From: Nannocystis punicea
Lineage (GTDB): Bacteria; Myxococcota_A; Polyangia; Nannocystales; Nannocystaceae
NCBI RefSeq assembly: GCF_026965555.1
Contig: NZ_CP114040.1
Location: 13,103,501-13,167,500, forward strand
Direction of reading: 5' to 3'
Length of the DNA stretch: 64,000 bases
Numbering within the stretch: position 1 is the first letter of the stretch; each line of letters opens with the position of its first letter. The notes under the pieces are model-generated. The model was given only the letters and a program-made list of their open reading frames with translations. It was not told where the DNA came from and ran no database searches. The position numbers and the translations under genes were made by a program. Of the stretch, positions 54,381-63,546 are shown piece after piece.

Positions 54381-54498
54381 AAGAAAGTCCTGTCAATAAC
54401 GATGTTTCATTAGCGTCGCGGCCGACGACCGCGGATCGCCGCGCGGGCGTGCGGAAGCGTCGCGCGAGGCGATGAAACACCGGCAAAATGACAGTAGT

Positions 54499-55953
54499 TC
54501 AGCCGGGCCCGACGATCCGGTAGAAGGGTTCGGTCGCGCTCGCGATGTCGACCTGGTGGACCATGTCGACGGTCGGGGTGAATTCGCCCAGCGCAGTCCA
54601 CGGGCCCGCCTCGCTCGGCCCCGATTCGATGGTGTACGTGACGCCCGGGACGAACTGTGTCGTGAGGATCTGGAGCGAGAGATCGTCCGGGTCGAACTCG
54701 ACGGTCGCGCCGGCGTACGGGCGCGCGAGCGGCTCTCCGACGAATACGCCCTCGCCGGGCCAATTCACCGACTTCCAGTAGGCCTCGATCAGCGTCTCGC
54801 CGCGCCAGTAGTGCGGCACGAACACCTGCGTCTCGGGGAACTTCGCCGGGTAGTTGCACGGCTCGGTCGCGGTGCCGTAGCTGCCGGTCGCGCCGGCCTC
54901 GAGCCAGCGGCAGATGCTCATCTGCCCGCTGTCGCAGATCTGCCCGCCGTAGGAGGTGAGGTGGTCGGCGACAGCGCCGGGCAGGTAGGTGTTGGCGGCG
55001 ATCCCGGGGACGTCGGCCAGGCCCGTGAAGTAGAAGAGGATGTCCGTCTTGCCTTCGAGCGTGTTCGAGCCCATGCCCATGGCGTTGTCGATGTACTCCA
55101 TCGAGATCGGCTGCGGGCTCCACTGGTCGACGGTGGCCACGAAGGAGGGCCAGCGGACGCTGCGTGCCTCGTCGGTGGTGCGCACGAAGTAGCCGGTGCC
55201 GATCGGCGCGCTGCCGTCGGCCGCGACGCCGCGATCGATCACCGCCTGCACGTTCTCCACGGAGGTGCCGGCGAGGTGCATGGCCGGTCGCAGGCCGTGA
55301 TCGGCGAACGGCCGCAGGGAGCTCGAATTGTAGTAGCCGCTCGGGTCGGTCTCGCTGCACGGCTGACTGCAGTACTTGCCCGGGTCGTGGCCGAGAGCGA
55401 GGGCGCTGACGAGCGACTGACACTCGACGCGATACGGCTTGGTCCACGCGATCGCCAGCGCCTGGATGTCGGGGCCGAGGGCGGCGTCGACCTGTCCTTG
55501 GAGACCGGCGAAGACGTCGGCCGCCAGCGCGTCGCCCGGCGGGGCGAAGCTGAGGACGACGAGGTTGTCCGCCGGCAGGCCGCGGGCGGCCATGTAGTGG
55601 GCGGCGACGGCCATCGACTGCGGGTCCTGGTCGTTGGCGAGGACGGCCAGCTCCTCCGGCTGGATCGACGCGCGCGGGAGGATCACCGTCGGCGCGACCG
55701 GTCCGCCGGTGGTGCTGCCCGTGGTCGTGCTCGTGGTCGGGTCGGCGGTCGTGCCGGTGCTCGAACTGGTCGAAGAGACAGGTTCCTCGCCGGTGGTCGA
55801 CGAGGTCGGCGCGAGGGTGGTGGGCTCCTCGCCGGTCGACGTCGATGTGCCTGCGCCGGTGCTCGCGGCCCCGTCGGTGGTCTCGGCCGGGCCCTGGCTG
55901 CAGGCGCAGGCGAGGAGAATGAGCGCGGAGAGAGGGCGCGCGGGCCGGGGCAT
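54499..55953 (-). CDS. TIGR03790-like lipoprotein
   Basis: 484 aa. Lipobox LACAC, then a Thr/Ser/Glu/Pro linker (about residues 24-85), then a domain with VLANDQDPQSMAVAAHYMAARGLPADNLVVLS and YFTGLADVPGI..LPGAVADHLTSYGGQ, matching the TIGR03790 family of unknown function. A near-copy of the palindrome lies at about 55493. It is convergent with nothing; the next gene, the site-2 protease, starts upstream on the same strand after a 62-bp gap. Confidence 0.83.
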   Translation of the reverse strand: MPRPARPLSALILLACACSQGPAETTDGAASTGAGTSTSTGEEPTTLAPTSSTTGEEPVSSTSSSTGTTADPTTSTTTGSTTGGPVAPTVILPRASIQPEELAVLANDQDPQSMAVAAHYMAARGLPADNLVVLSFAPPGDALAADVFAGLQGQVDAALGPDIQALAIAWTKPYRVECQSLVSALALGHDPGKYCSQPCSETDPSGYYNSSSLRPFADHGLRPAMHLAGTSVENVQAVIDRGVAADGSAPIGTGYFVRTTDEARSVRWPSFVATVDQWSPQPISMEYIDNAMGMGSNTLEGKTDILFYFTGLADVPGIAANTYLPGAVADHLTSYGGQICDSGQMSICRWLEAGATGSYGTATEPCNYPAKFPETQVFVPHYWRGETLIEAYWKSVNWPGEGVFVGEPLARPYAGATVEFDPDDLSLQILTTQFVPGVTYTIESGPSEAGPWTALGEFTPTVDMVHQVDIASATEPFYRIVGPG

Positions 55954-56015
55954 CCCGCGATCGTATCAGCGGGCTTTACGCGCGCCGTGGGGGCCGGAGA
56001 CGACGTTCCAGGGCC

Positions 56016-56747
56016 TCACCAGCCCCGGCCGCCCTTGCGCGGGAAGCCGCTCGTGCGGCGCCACAGCGCGGGGTCCTCGGGGCCGCGTGAGTAGCGGCGG
56101 GCGGCGAGTCCGGCCTCACCGTTCGCGGCGAACCAGAGGAAGACGGCGACGACGGTCATCATCGTGCGACCGCTGGCGATCGCGTAGGCGCCGAGGCCGA
56201 GGGCGGCGAACTTGCCGACGGCAGCGGCGATCTCGGTGGCGCGCAGGGGGCCCATGCGCGCCGACAGCAGGGCGCGGAAGACGCGGCCACCGTCCATCGG
56301 GAAGGCCGGCAGCAAGTTGAAGACGCCGAGGCCGAGGTTGGCCCACGCCAGCGCGCCGAGGAAGGAGTGCGGCGTGAAGTCACCGGTGAGCGCGGCGACG
56401 GCGAAGAACAGGCCGGACAGGAGGAAGCTGACGAGCGGGCCGGCGAGAGCGACCATGAACTCCTCGCGCGGAGGCATGTGCGCGCCGTCGATCTGGGCGA
56501 CGCCGCCGATCGGGAGGAGCAAGATCTGCCGGGTCGAGATCCCGAAGCTGCGCGCGGTCAGGGCGTGGCCGAACTCGTGGGCCACGACCGAGGCGAACAC
56601 CGCCAGCAGGAAGGCGAGACCGTAGGCGATGGCGGCAGGACCGCCGCCGTAGCTGCTCAGTACCGCCCACAGGAGCACGAGGACGAAGGAGGCGTGGACC
56701 CGCGTCTCGATGCCGAACAGTCGGCCAAGCGACCATGACCATTGCAT
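56016..56747 (-). CDS. site-2 protease (M50 family) membrane metalloprotease
   Basis: 243 aa. Zinc motif HEFGH in VVAHEFGHALTARS and the third ligand in FNLLPAFPMDGGRV, with about six transmembrane helices. Such proteases cleave membrane-spanning regulators within the bilayer. No PDZ or CBS domain. ATG 56747. Short C-terminus ends near the TIGR03790-like gene start; the two may be co-transcribed. Confidence 0.92.
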   Translation of the reverse strand: MQWSWSLGRLFGIETRVHASFVLVLLWAVLSSYGGGPAAIAYGLAFLLAVFASVVAHEFGHALTARSFGISTRQILLLPIGGVAQIDGAHMPPREEFMVALAGPLVSFLLSGLFFAVAALTGDFTPHSFLGALAWANLGLGVFNLLPAFPMDGGRVFRALLSARMGPLRATEIAAAVGKFAALGLGAYAIASGRTMMTVVAVFLWFAANGEAGLAARRYSRGPEDPALWRRTSGFPRKGGRGW

Positions 56748-57279
56748 GATGAAGCCACCATGCGCACGCGTCGGCGAGGGTCAAGGTCGCTGGCCGCGCC
56801 AGGCAGGCAGCAGTGAGGCGAAGCGCACGGGGACGCTCGTCGGCGCAGGCGGCGGCGATGGCGCTGCGAAGAGGTCTGCGCGCTTCTGCAGCGAGGTGCG
56901 CGAGCGGACCTGGCGCGAAGGACAGGTGATTCGCAGGGGTTATTCCCGGGCGAGGCGCGGGCGGGATGGTGCGGTGCCCGGGGCTCGGAGACGGCGGTGG
57001 TGCAATATGTCCTCCGGGACAGGCTGAAAATTGAAGGCTGCGAGGGAGGTGGCTTCGCCCCGCGAAAATGTCCTCGAGGACAGGTGTGGCGCGACAGCCG
57101 GCAAGCCGGAGTGGCGGCGGCGACTTCATCGAGGTCGTGAGCGACGACCGTGACCGAATGCCCGCGGGTCGCGGCGGAGGGTCCCGCGTGCGGCCGAGAT
57201 GTCCGCGGGGACAGGTGGCGGCCGCTGATGAAAGGAGCCGTCCTGGGTGCGGGGCGGTCGGGATGTCCGCGGGGACAGG
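56748..57279. other. 532-bp intergenic region with five palindrome copies
   Basis: Copies at about 56929 (half-site), 57008-57021, 57069-57082, 57200-57213 and 57264-57277; the last four are exact TGTCC-N4-GGACA. The last copy ends 2 bp before the nitroreductase stop. Nothing resembling a gene was identified in this region; short Arg/Gly-rich frames are present. Confidence 0.8.
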
Positions 57280-57873
57280 TCAGCCGGCGGCGGTGAAGCG
57301 GCCGCGGTGGAGGAAGCTCGACGTGGGGACGCGGGCGCTGGCGCCCTCGCGGGCGCGGAGGCTGTCGGGCAGATCGGCGGGGTCGCCCTGGACGCCGACG
57401 GCGATGGCGGCCATGGCCTCGAAGTCGGGCTCGGGGACGCCGAGCTCGGTGTAGGCCTTGGCCTCGTCGAAGCCGGCCATCGCGTGGGCGTGGAGGCCGA
57501 GGACGCGGGCTTGCAGGGCGAGGGACATCCACGCGCTGCCGCAGTCGAAGCCGGCGTGGCGGTTGGGCTTGCCCGAGGCGGCGAAGCGGCGGCGGCCGAA
57601 CAGGATCATCACCAGCGGGGCGTTGTGGGCCCACGACTGGTTGAACGGGACGAGGCAGCCGAGCACGCGCTTGTGATCCTCGGTGCCGGGGCCGTGGCCG
57701 TACACGACCATCCACGGTTGCTCGTTGTAGCTGGACGGGGCCCAGCGCATGGCCTCGAACAGGCTGGCGAGCTGCGCGTCGGTCAGCGGCTCGGGCCGGA
57801 AGGCGCGAGGCGACCAGCGGTCGAGGAACATGGGGTGGACGTCGGCGTCGGGCGAGCGAGGGGTCGCGGTCAT
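57280..57873 (-). CDS. nitroreductase family protein
   Basis: 197 aa from ATG 57873. FMN-binding features RWSPRAFRPEPLTDAQLASLFEAMRWAPSSYNEQPW and the C-terminal AIAVGVQGDPADLPDSL match the nitroreductase fold. It probably reduces nitro compounds, flavins or quinones with NAD(P)H. Cytoplasmic. Four exact palindromes sit just after its stop, one only 2 bp from it. Confidence 0.9.
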   Translation of the reverse strand: MTATPRSPDADVHPMFLDRWSPRAFRPEPLTDAQLASLFEAMRWAPSSYNEQPWMVVYGHGPGTEDHKRVLGCLVPFNQSWAHNAPLVMILFGRRRFAASGKPNRHAGFDCGSAWMSLALQARVLGLHAHAMAGFDEAKAYTELGVPEPDFEAMAAIAVGVQGDPADLPDSLRAREGASARVPTSSFLHRGRFTAAG

Positions 57874-57911
57874 GCGCCGACCGATCTATCACAGGCCCGG
57901 ACTGCCCGGGC

Positions 57912-59525
57912 TCAGGGCTCGAGCTCGAAGACGATCTCGAGGCCGGCGGGACCCGCGGGCAAGGCGAGGCAGTGGCGCGGTGCCGGGCTCGCCATGGCGG
58001 TCCAGCCCGGCGCGGCGCTGGTCTGCCAGCGCAGGTCGTCGGGGCCGCGGACGGCGAAGCGGCGGCCCTCGGGCGTGCGCACGCGGACCCGGGGACCGTC
58101 GACGGCGAGCTCGCAGGCCCGCGGGAGGTGGACGCGCATGGTCGCGGGGACAGGTTCGCCGTGGTCGGGGACGACGCGGTCGAGGCAGCGCAGGCGCTCG
58201 CCGTCCCACGACAGGCGCCGGTGATGCACGGCCGGCGACCGGAAGCCGCGCACGCCGGCGGAGAGCTCGGATGTCCCGAAGGACAGGTCGACGAGCTCGC
58301 CGCGGCCGCCGATCCGGTGGCTGGCCCACAGCTCATGTTGATCGGCGTCGCCGGGGCCGACGGTGACCGTGTTGTGGGCGCGGGTGCTGCGGGCGTAGGT
58401 CCGCTCGGGGCCGACCTCGTAGGTGCCGACGCCGGCGTCGACGACCACTCGCTCGCCGCCGAGCGAGAGCTCGTAGCCGAGCCAGTCGCCGTGGATGTGG
58501 CCGACCTGCTGCGGCATGCCGAGGCCGCCGGCGTTCCACAGCAAGGTCCACGGGCCCCAGGCGCGGCGGAACAGGCCGGAGGCGGGGGCGTTGTAATCTG
58601 TCCCTTGAGACAGGACCGAGCCGCAGCGGGCGGCGAGCGCGGCGGGGCTGACGAGGCCGCGCTGGCTGTCGCCGAACAGGGCGACGTCGCCGTCGGGGTG
58701 GGTGAACGCGGGCAGGACTGCGAGCATGCGCGCGAGGTTGTCGCGCAGGAGCGGGGCGGCGCGCGGCTCGGCGCGCTCGGGGCCGAGAGCGACCACGCCG
58801 GCGAGCTGTTCGGCGAGCAGGCAATGATAGGAGGGCGTGCGCTCGCGGTGGAAGCCGTCGAGGGCGAGCTGCTTGGAGGTGACCGCGGCGAAGCGCCCGA
58901 CCGCAGGCGCGAGCAGGTGCGCTCGCGGGCCGTCGAGGGCCAGGGCGCCGGCGGCCAGCGCGGCGAGGTCGGTCCAGAGGTGGTTGCCGTCGAGGTGGTG
59001 CTCGAGGTGGCGCTCGAGGTGCCGCAATTGCCCGGCGAGCGAGGCGAGCAGCCGTCGGCGGGTCATGCCGTCGAGATCGTCGATATGTCCCGAGAGCCAG
59101 CCGAGCCAATGCAGCGCGCGCACCGCGGTCGGGTAGGGCTCCCAGCCGACGCCCTCGGTGTGATTGGCGATCCAGTGCTCGATCGTCGCCAGCGCGACCG
59201 CGGGCCGGAGCCGCTGCAACCACCCGTGGTAATGCAACGTGTAGAGGTAGAGCAGGCCGACCGGCGGCTCCCAGCCCGCGCGCAGCGGGTCGTGCGGCGG
59301 CTGTCTCAAGAGACAGACGCCATCGGGACCCGGCTCGCCCTCGGGTGTGGGCGCGGGCATGCGAGCGAGCAGGCCGGTGACGCCCTCGAGGCTGGTGGCC
59401 TTGGGCCGGCGCGCGGGGCCGCCGAGGCGCCTTCGCAGCTGGTAGGCGATCTGCCGCGGAGGCAGGTGCGACGCCGTGCGGAAAAGCGTCCCGGGGCCGT
59501 GACGGAAGAGCCGGGGAGTGGTCAT
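57912..59525 (-). CDS. heparinase II/III-like polysaccharide lyase-type protein
   Basis: 537 aa from ATG 59525, overlapping the wecC stop by 4 bp (ATGA). Helical toroid N-terminal half (LWTDLAALAAGALAL, HRERTPSYHCLLAEQL) and C-terminal beta-sandwich with GHIHGDWLGYELSLGGERVVVDAGVGTYE, a heparinase II/III-like signature. These enzymes act on glycan chains in exopolysaccharide loci. No signal peptide was found. Palindrome copies lie at 58272 (exact), 58599, 59302. Confidence 0.85.
   Translation of the reverse strand: MTTPRLFRHGPGTLFRTASHLPPRQIAYQLRRRLGGPARRPKATSLEGVTGLLARMPAPTPEGEPGPDGVCLLRQPPHDPLRAGWEPPVGLLYLYTLHYHGWLQRLRPAVALATIEHWIANHTEGVGWEPYPTAVRALHWLGWLSGHIDDLDGMTRRRLLASLAGQLRHLERHLEHHLDGNHLWTDLAALAAGALALDGPRAHLLAPAVGRFAAVTSKQLALDGFHRERTPSYHCLLAEQLAGVVALGPERAEPRAAPLLRDNLARMLAVLPAFTHPDGDVALFGDSQRGLVSPAALAARCGSVLSQGTDYNAPASGLFRRAWGPWTLLWNAGGLGMPQQVGHIHGDWLGYELSLGGERVVVDAGVGTYEVGPERTYARSTRAHNTVTVGPGDADQHELWASHRIGGRGELVDLSFGTSELSAGVRGFRSPAVHHRRLSWDGERLRCLDRVVPDHGEPVPATMRVHLPRACELAVDGPRVRVRTPEGRRFAVRGPDDLRWQTSAAPGWTAMASPAPRHCLALPAGPAGLEIVFELEP
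58272..58285. repeat. dispersed palindrome in the heparinase-like gene
   Basis: Exact, spacer CGAA; reads Leu-Ser-Phe-Gly-Thr on the coding strand. Confidence 0.85.
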
Positions 59526-60808
59526 ACGCGCTTGTTGTCGGCGCCGGCCAGCAGGCCGACCGCGTCGACGACCATGACGCGCAGGAGGTCGGCGGAGCGC
59601 AGGCGGCGGAAGTCGCGGTGGGCGACGAGGATGGCGAGGATGTCGGCCCGCGCGAGCGCGTCGTCGAGCGAGACGAGCGGGCAGCCGGCGATCGGCGAGC
59701 TCTGGAGGTGCGGCTCGACCAGCAGCACGTCGCCGAGCGCCTCGCGGTGCACGGCCTCGGCGATGTGCAGCGCCGGGCTCTCGCGCAGGTCGTCGATGTC
59801 TGGCTTGTAGGACAGGCCGAGGAGGGCGATCGTCGGCGCGCGCAGCTTGCCGGCGAGGCCGCGGACCTGGCCCAAGATTCGCTCGGGGCGGCCGTCGTTG
59901 ACCTGGCGCGCGGCCTGGATCAGCGGGGTGTGCTCGGGCGCGCTGGCGGCGATGAACCACGGATCGACGGCGATGCAGTGCCCGCCCACGCCGGGCCCGG
60001 GGCGCAAGATCTGGACCCGCGGGTGGCGGTTGGCCAGCCGGATCACCTCCCACACGTCGAGGTGCAGGTGGGCGCTGACGTTGGCCAGCTCGTTGGCGTA
60101 GGCGACGTTGACGTCGCGGTAGGCGTTCTCCGCCAGCTTGGTGAACTCGGCCACCTCGGCGCTGGTGCGGTGGACCTCGGCGCGCACGAAGCCCTCGTAG
60201 AAGGTCGCGCAGCGGTCGGTGCAGGCGTCGGTGAGGCCGCCGACGATGCGCTCGTTCTCGACGACCTCGCGCAGGACGGCGCCGGGCAGCACGCGCTCGG
60301 GGGCGTGCGCGACGAACAGATCCTTGCCGACGACAAGCCCGCTCTGGCGCAAGATCGGGGCGACGAGGTCGCGCAAAGTGCCGGGCGGGACGGTCGATTC
60401 GAGGACGACGAGGTTGCCGGGCCGCAACACCGGCACGAGGGCGCGGCTGGCGGCTTCGACCGCGGCGAGGTCGGGGCGGTGGTCGGAAGTGATCGGTGTG
60501 GGTACACAGATCAGGAAGGTGCGCGCGGGGACGGGCTCGGCGACGGCGCGCAGGGTGCCGGCGAGGACGGCGGCGCGCACGAGGGCGTCGAGCTCGGGCT
60601 CGACGATGTGGATCCGCCCGGCGTTGATGGTGTCGAGGATGTCGCGCCGGAGGTCGAAGCCGGCGACGCGACGACCGCGCGTGGCGAGCACTGCGGCGGT
60701 AGGTAGGCCGACGTAGCCGAGGCCGACGACGCAGACGTCGAGATCGAGCGCGGCCGCACCGTCGGATTGGGGTTCGTTAAGTGAAATGGTCACCGGCTTT
60801 TCAGGCAT
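59522..60808 (-). CDS. wecC: UDP-N-acetyl-D-mannosamine dehydrogenase
   Basis: 428 aa from ATG 60808. NAD(+)-dependent oxidation of UDP-ManNAc to UDP-ManNAcA. Rossmann VCVVGLGYVGLPTAAVLA, then the catalytic Cys in GPGVGGHCIAVDPWF, a hallmark of this family. The first ~16 residues are weakly conserved and a GTG at 60793 is a possible alternative. It overlaps the heparinase-like gene and is divergent from wecB (18-bp gap), matching an ECA/ManNAcA-type glycan pathway. Confidence 0.9.
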   Translation of the reverse strand: MPEKPVTISLNEPQSDGAAALDLDVCVVGLGYVGLPTAAVLATRGRRVAGFDLRRDILDTINAGRIHIVEPELDALVRAAVLAGTLRAVAEPVPARTFLICVPTPITSDHRPDLAAVEAASRALVPVLRPGNLVVLESTVPPGTLRDLVAPILRQSGLVVGKDLFVAHAPERVLPGAVLREVVENERIVGGLTDACTDRCATFYEGFVRAEVHRTSAEVAEFTKLAENAYRDVNVAYANELANVSAHLHLDVWEVIRLANRHPRVQILRPGPGVGGHCIAVDPWFIAASAPEHTPLIQAARQVNDGRPERILGQVRGLAGKLRAPTIALLGLSYKPDIDDLRESPALHIAEAVHREALGDVLLVEPHLQSSPIAGCPLVSLDDALARADILAILVAHRDFRRLRSADLLRVMVVDAVGLLAGADNKRV

Positions 60809-60826
60809 GCTATCTGGGTCGCGCCG
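60809..60826. promoter_or_regulatory. 18-bp divergent wecC-wecB intergenic gap
   Basis: Only 18 bp separate the two start codons, with AT-richer sequence (gttaagtgaaatgg...) inside the wecC 5' end. Promoters must overlap the coding regions or the mRNAs be leaderless. Confidence 0.4.
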
Positions 60827-62020
60827 ATGCCGTCCACTGGGCCCCGGATCCTCATCGTTCTTGGCACTCGCCCCGAGGTGATCAAACTGGCGCCGGTGGA
60901 GCGCGCGCTGCGGACGTACACCGACTGGCAGGTGTCGCTGTGCTGCACCGGGCAACACCGCGAGCTGGTGCCGCCGATCCTCAACACGTTCGGGCTGCAG
61001 TGCGAGGTCGAGCTGAGCGCGATGACGCCGGCGCAGTCGCTGTCGAGCTTGATGGCCCGCCTGCTCGACGGGATCGACCCGGTGCTCGACGCCCTGCGGT
61101 TCGACTGGGTCGTCGTCCAGGGCGACACCACCACCGCGCTGGCCGGCGCCCTCGCGGCCTTTCATCGCCGGATCCCCGTCGCCCACGTCGAGGCCGGCCT
61201 GCGCACCCTCGACCTCGCGGCGCCGTTCCCCGAAGAGGCCAATCGCCAGCTCATCGCCCGCCTCGCCACCCTTCACCTCGCCCCCACGCCCGCCGCCCGC
61301 GAGGCGCTGCTCGCCGAGGGCGTGGCCCCGGAGGCGATCGAGGTCACCGGCAACACCGTGGTCGACGCGCTGCGCTGGGCCTCCAGCCGTCTGCCGCTCG
61401 AGGGGGCCCCGGCGCCCGAGTTGGTCCGCTTCGCCAAGGGCCGGCCGTTCGTGCTGGTCACCGGCCACCGCCGCGAGAGCTTCGCCGGCGGCCTGGCAGC
61501 GGTGTGCACCGGCCTGGCCACGCTGGCCCGCGCCTATCCCGGGGTCGACTTCGTGTATCCGGTCCACCTCAACCCGGCGGTGCAATCGGCGGCGCGCGGG
61601 CTGCTCGGCGGGCTCGGCAACGTATTTCTGCTCGAGCCGCTCGAGTACATGTCGGCGGTGTGGCTGCTCAAGCGCTGCATGTTCGTGATCACCGATTCGG
61701 GCGGGCTCCAGGAGGAGGCGCCGGAGTTCGGAAAGCCGGTGCTGGTGACCCGCACGGCCACGGAGCGCATGGAGGGAGTGGCGGCCGGTTGCGCGGTGCT
61801 GGTCGGCTATGACACCGACCTGCTGGTCGCGACTGCGCGGCACTGGCTCGACGATCCGGCCGCCTACGCGGCTGTCTGTCCGCGCAAGAACCCGTACGGG
61901 GACGGTCGCGCGGCTTCGCGCTGCGCTGCGGCGTTGCGCCGGCGCCTCGGCCTGCCGGCGGCGTCGGTGACGCCGTGGCCAGAGGCCCGGAGCGAGCGAG
62001 CTGCGACCGACATGAGGTAG
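60827..62020 (+). CDS. wecB: UDP-N-acetylglucosamine 2-epimerase
   Basis: 397 aa from ATG 60827. Converts UDP-GlcNAc to UDP-ManNAc, the WecC substrate. Signatures: RILIVLGTRPEVIKLAPV, QGDTTTALAGAL, HVEAGLRT...PFPEEANRQLI and VTGHRRESFAGG, with ITDSGGLQEEAPEFGKPVLV near the end. Intact, of usual length (~375) plus a variable C-terminus. The 18-bp divergent gap to wecC leaves no room for separate promoters. Confidence 0.94.
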   Translation: MPSTGPRILIVLGTRPEVIKLAPVERALRTYTDWQVSLCCTGQHRELVPPILNTFGLQCEVELSAMTPAQSLSSLMARLLDGIDPVLDALRFDWVVVQGDTTTALAGALAAFHRRIPVAHVEAGLRTLDLAAPFPEEANRQLIARLATLHLAPTPAAREALLAEGVAPEAIEVTGNTVVDALRWASSRLPLEGAPAPELVRFAKGRPFVLVTGHRRESFAGGLAAVCTGLATLARAYPGVDFVYPVHLNPAVQSAARGLLGGLGNVFLLEPLEYMSAVWLLKRCMFVITDSGGLQEEAPEFGKPVLVTRTATERMEGVAAGCAVLVGYDTDLLVATARHWLDDPAAYAAVCPRKNPYGDGRAASRCAAALRRRLGLPAASVTPWPEARSERAATDMR

Positions 62021-62073
62021 GATCGCCGGGTGACCGTCGGCGCACGTGGACGCGGGAACGCCGGGAGGCCCCG

Positions 62074-63546
62074 GTGAGCGCCGCGACGTGGGTGCTGTGG
62101 ATCGCCGCGCTCGTGGCGTTCGTGCTGGTGGCCGTGGCCATGCCGTGGGCCATTCGTGGCTGGCGCGCGCTGGGCCGGTCGGACCGCGAGATCAGCCTGC
62201 GAAAGGTCCATCAGGGCGAGATCGCGCGGGTCGGCGGATTCGTGATGATGGTGGGCATCGGCGCGGTCGCGTTCCGCGGGCTGGTCGGCACCAGCGAGCT
62301 GTCGCTCGTGCACGAATGGTTGTCGCGCAATCCGCTCAGCGGGGCGCTGCTCGGGGCGCTGCTGTGCGGCCTGGTCGGGCTGTACGACGACCTGGTGGGA
62401 GCGCGGGCGCGGGTCAAGCTGGCGCTGCAGCTGTTCGCGGCGGGGGTGGCGGTGTTCGCCGTCGGGCTGCGCTGGCCGGCGATGGCGGAGCTGCTCGGGC
62501 CGCTGGCGGCGGTCGAGCCGGTGATCACGCTCGGCTTCTTGGTGGCGTCGGTCAACGCGATCAACCTCAGCGACGGGCTCGACGGGCTCGCCGGCGGCAA
62601 CACTGCGATCGGCTTCGCGGTGGTGCTGGCGGCGACGCTGCTGCATCCGCAGCCGGACCTGGCGCTGGGGTGGGTCAGCGCGGCGGCGCTGGGCGGGGTG
62701 CTCGGGTTCCTCGTGCACAACCGCCACCCGGCGCGCGTGTTCATGGGCGACGCGGGCAGCTACTTCCTCGGCTTCCTGCTGCCGGCGCTGCTGCTGCAGA
62801 TCGCGCCGGTGCCGGAGCGGGTGGCGATCATCGACGTGTCGCTGCCGCTGCTGGTGCTGGCGCTGCCGCTGCTCGACATGGGCCTGTCGATCGCGCGCCG
62901 GGCCGCCCGCGGCCAGCCGATCTTCGCGCCCGACAGCGATCACATCCATCACCGCCTGCTCGCCCGCGGCTTCACGCACGGGCGCGGGGTGGCGGTGCTG
63001 TGGCTGACGACGGGGATGTTCGCCGCGCTGGCGCTGCTCAACGTGATCGGCGTCGGCGGCTGGTGGACGCTGACGGGGGCGGGGGCGGGGCTGCTGGTGG
63101 TCGCGGGGCTGCTCGGTTACCACGAGCTGCTGCGCCACCTGCCGGCGTTCACCGGCGACCGCCTGGTGCTCCGCGACCGCCGGCGCGCGGTGGTCGAGCT
63201 GCTGGCCGACCTCGATCGCCTGTCCGAAGAGACAAGGCGAAAGGGACATGACTTCAAGGACATGGAAGATCCGGCGCTGGCGCGCTGGCGCGAGCTGTCG
63301 CCGTCGCTCGCGCCGATCCTGGCGCGCATCGGGGTGCCCGGGTTCGAGCTGCGGCGCGGGACGGCGACGGCGGTGAAGTGCGGCGACGACTCGCAGGCGT
63401 GGGGCTTCCTCAGCCTGCCGCTGCCGCAAGGAGCGGAGCTGCGGCTGGCGCTGGTGGCCCGATTGCCGGAGCTGCAGCCGGAGCAGCTGGTGCTGCTCGA
63501 GCGGGTCGTGGGCCTGCTCGCCGACCAGTCGCCGTCGCGGCGTTAG
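62074..63546 (+). CDS. WecA/TagO/MraY-family glycosyl-phosphotransferase with C-terminal extension
   Basis: 490 aa from GTG 62074 with GGGAGG upstream. Transfers a sugar-1-phosphate from a UDP-sugar to undecaprenyl phosphate, starting surface-glycan synthesis. About eleven transmembrane helices; catalytic motifs YDDLVG, NAINLSDGLDGLAGG, FMGDAGSYFLG and HIHHRLL are intact. An extra C-terminal soluble ~130-residue tail (after DRLVLRDRR) is unusual for the family. Palindrome near-copies lie in the tail region (63221, 63243-63265). Confidence 0.9.
   Translation: MSAATWVLWIAALVAFVLVAVAMPWAIRGWRALGRSDREISLRKVHQGEIARVGGFVMMVGIGAVAFRGLVGTSELSLVHEWLSRNPLSGALLGALLCGLVGLYDDLVGARARVKLALQLFAAGVAVFAVGLRWPAMAELLGPLAAVEPVITLGFLVASVNAINLSDGLDGLAGGNTAIGFAVVLAATLLHPQPDLALGWVSAAALGGVLGFLVHNRHPARVFMGDAGSYFLGFLLPALLLQIAPVPERVAIIDVSLPLLVLALPLLDMGLSIARRAARGQPIFAPDSDHIHHRLLARGFTHGRGVAVLWLTTGMFAALALLNVIGVGGWWTLTGAGAGLLVVAGLLGYHELLRHLPAFTGDRLVLRDRRRAVVELLADLDRLSEETRRKGHDFKDMEDPALARWRELSPSLAPILARIGVPGFELRRGTATAVKCGDDSQAWGFLSLPLPQGAELRLALVARLPELQPEQLVLLERVVGLLADQSPSRR

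Noticed and set aside
54391..54396. TTGACA on the minus strand upstream of the DUF2804-like gene
   Set aside because: As a -35 it would place the -10 inside the coding start, so it cannot be the promoter of that gene with this start.
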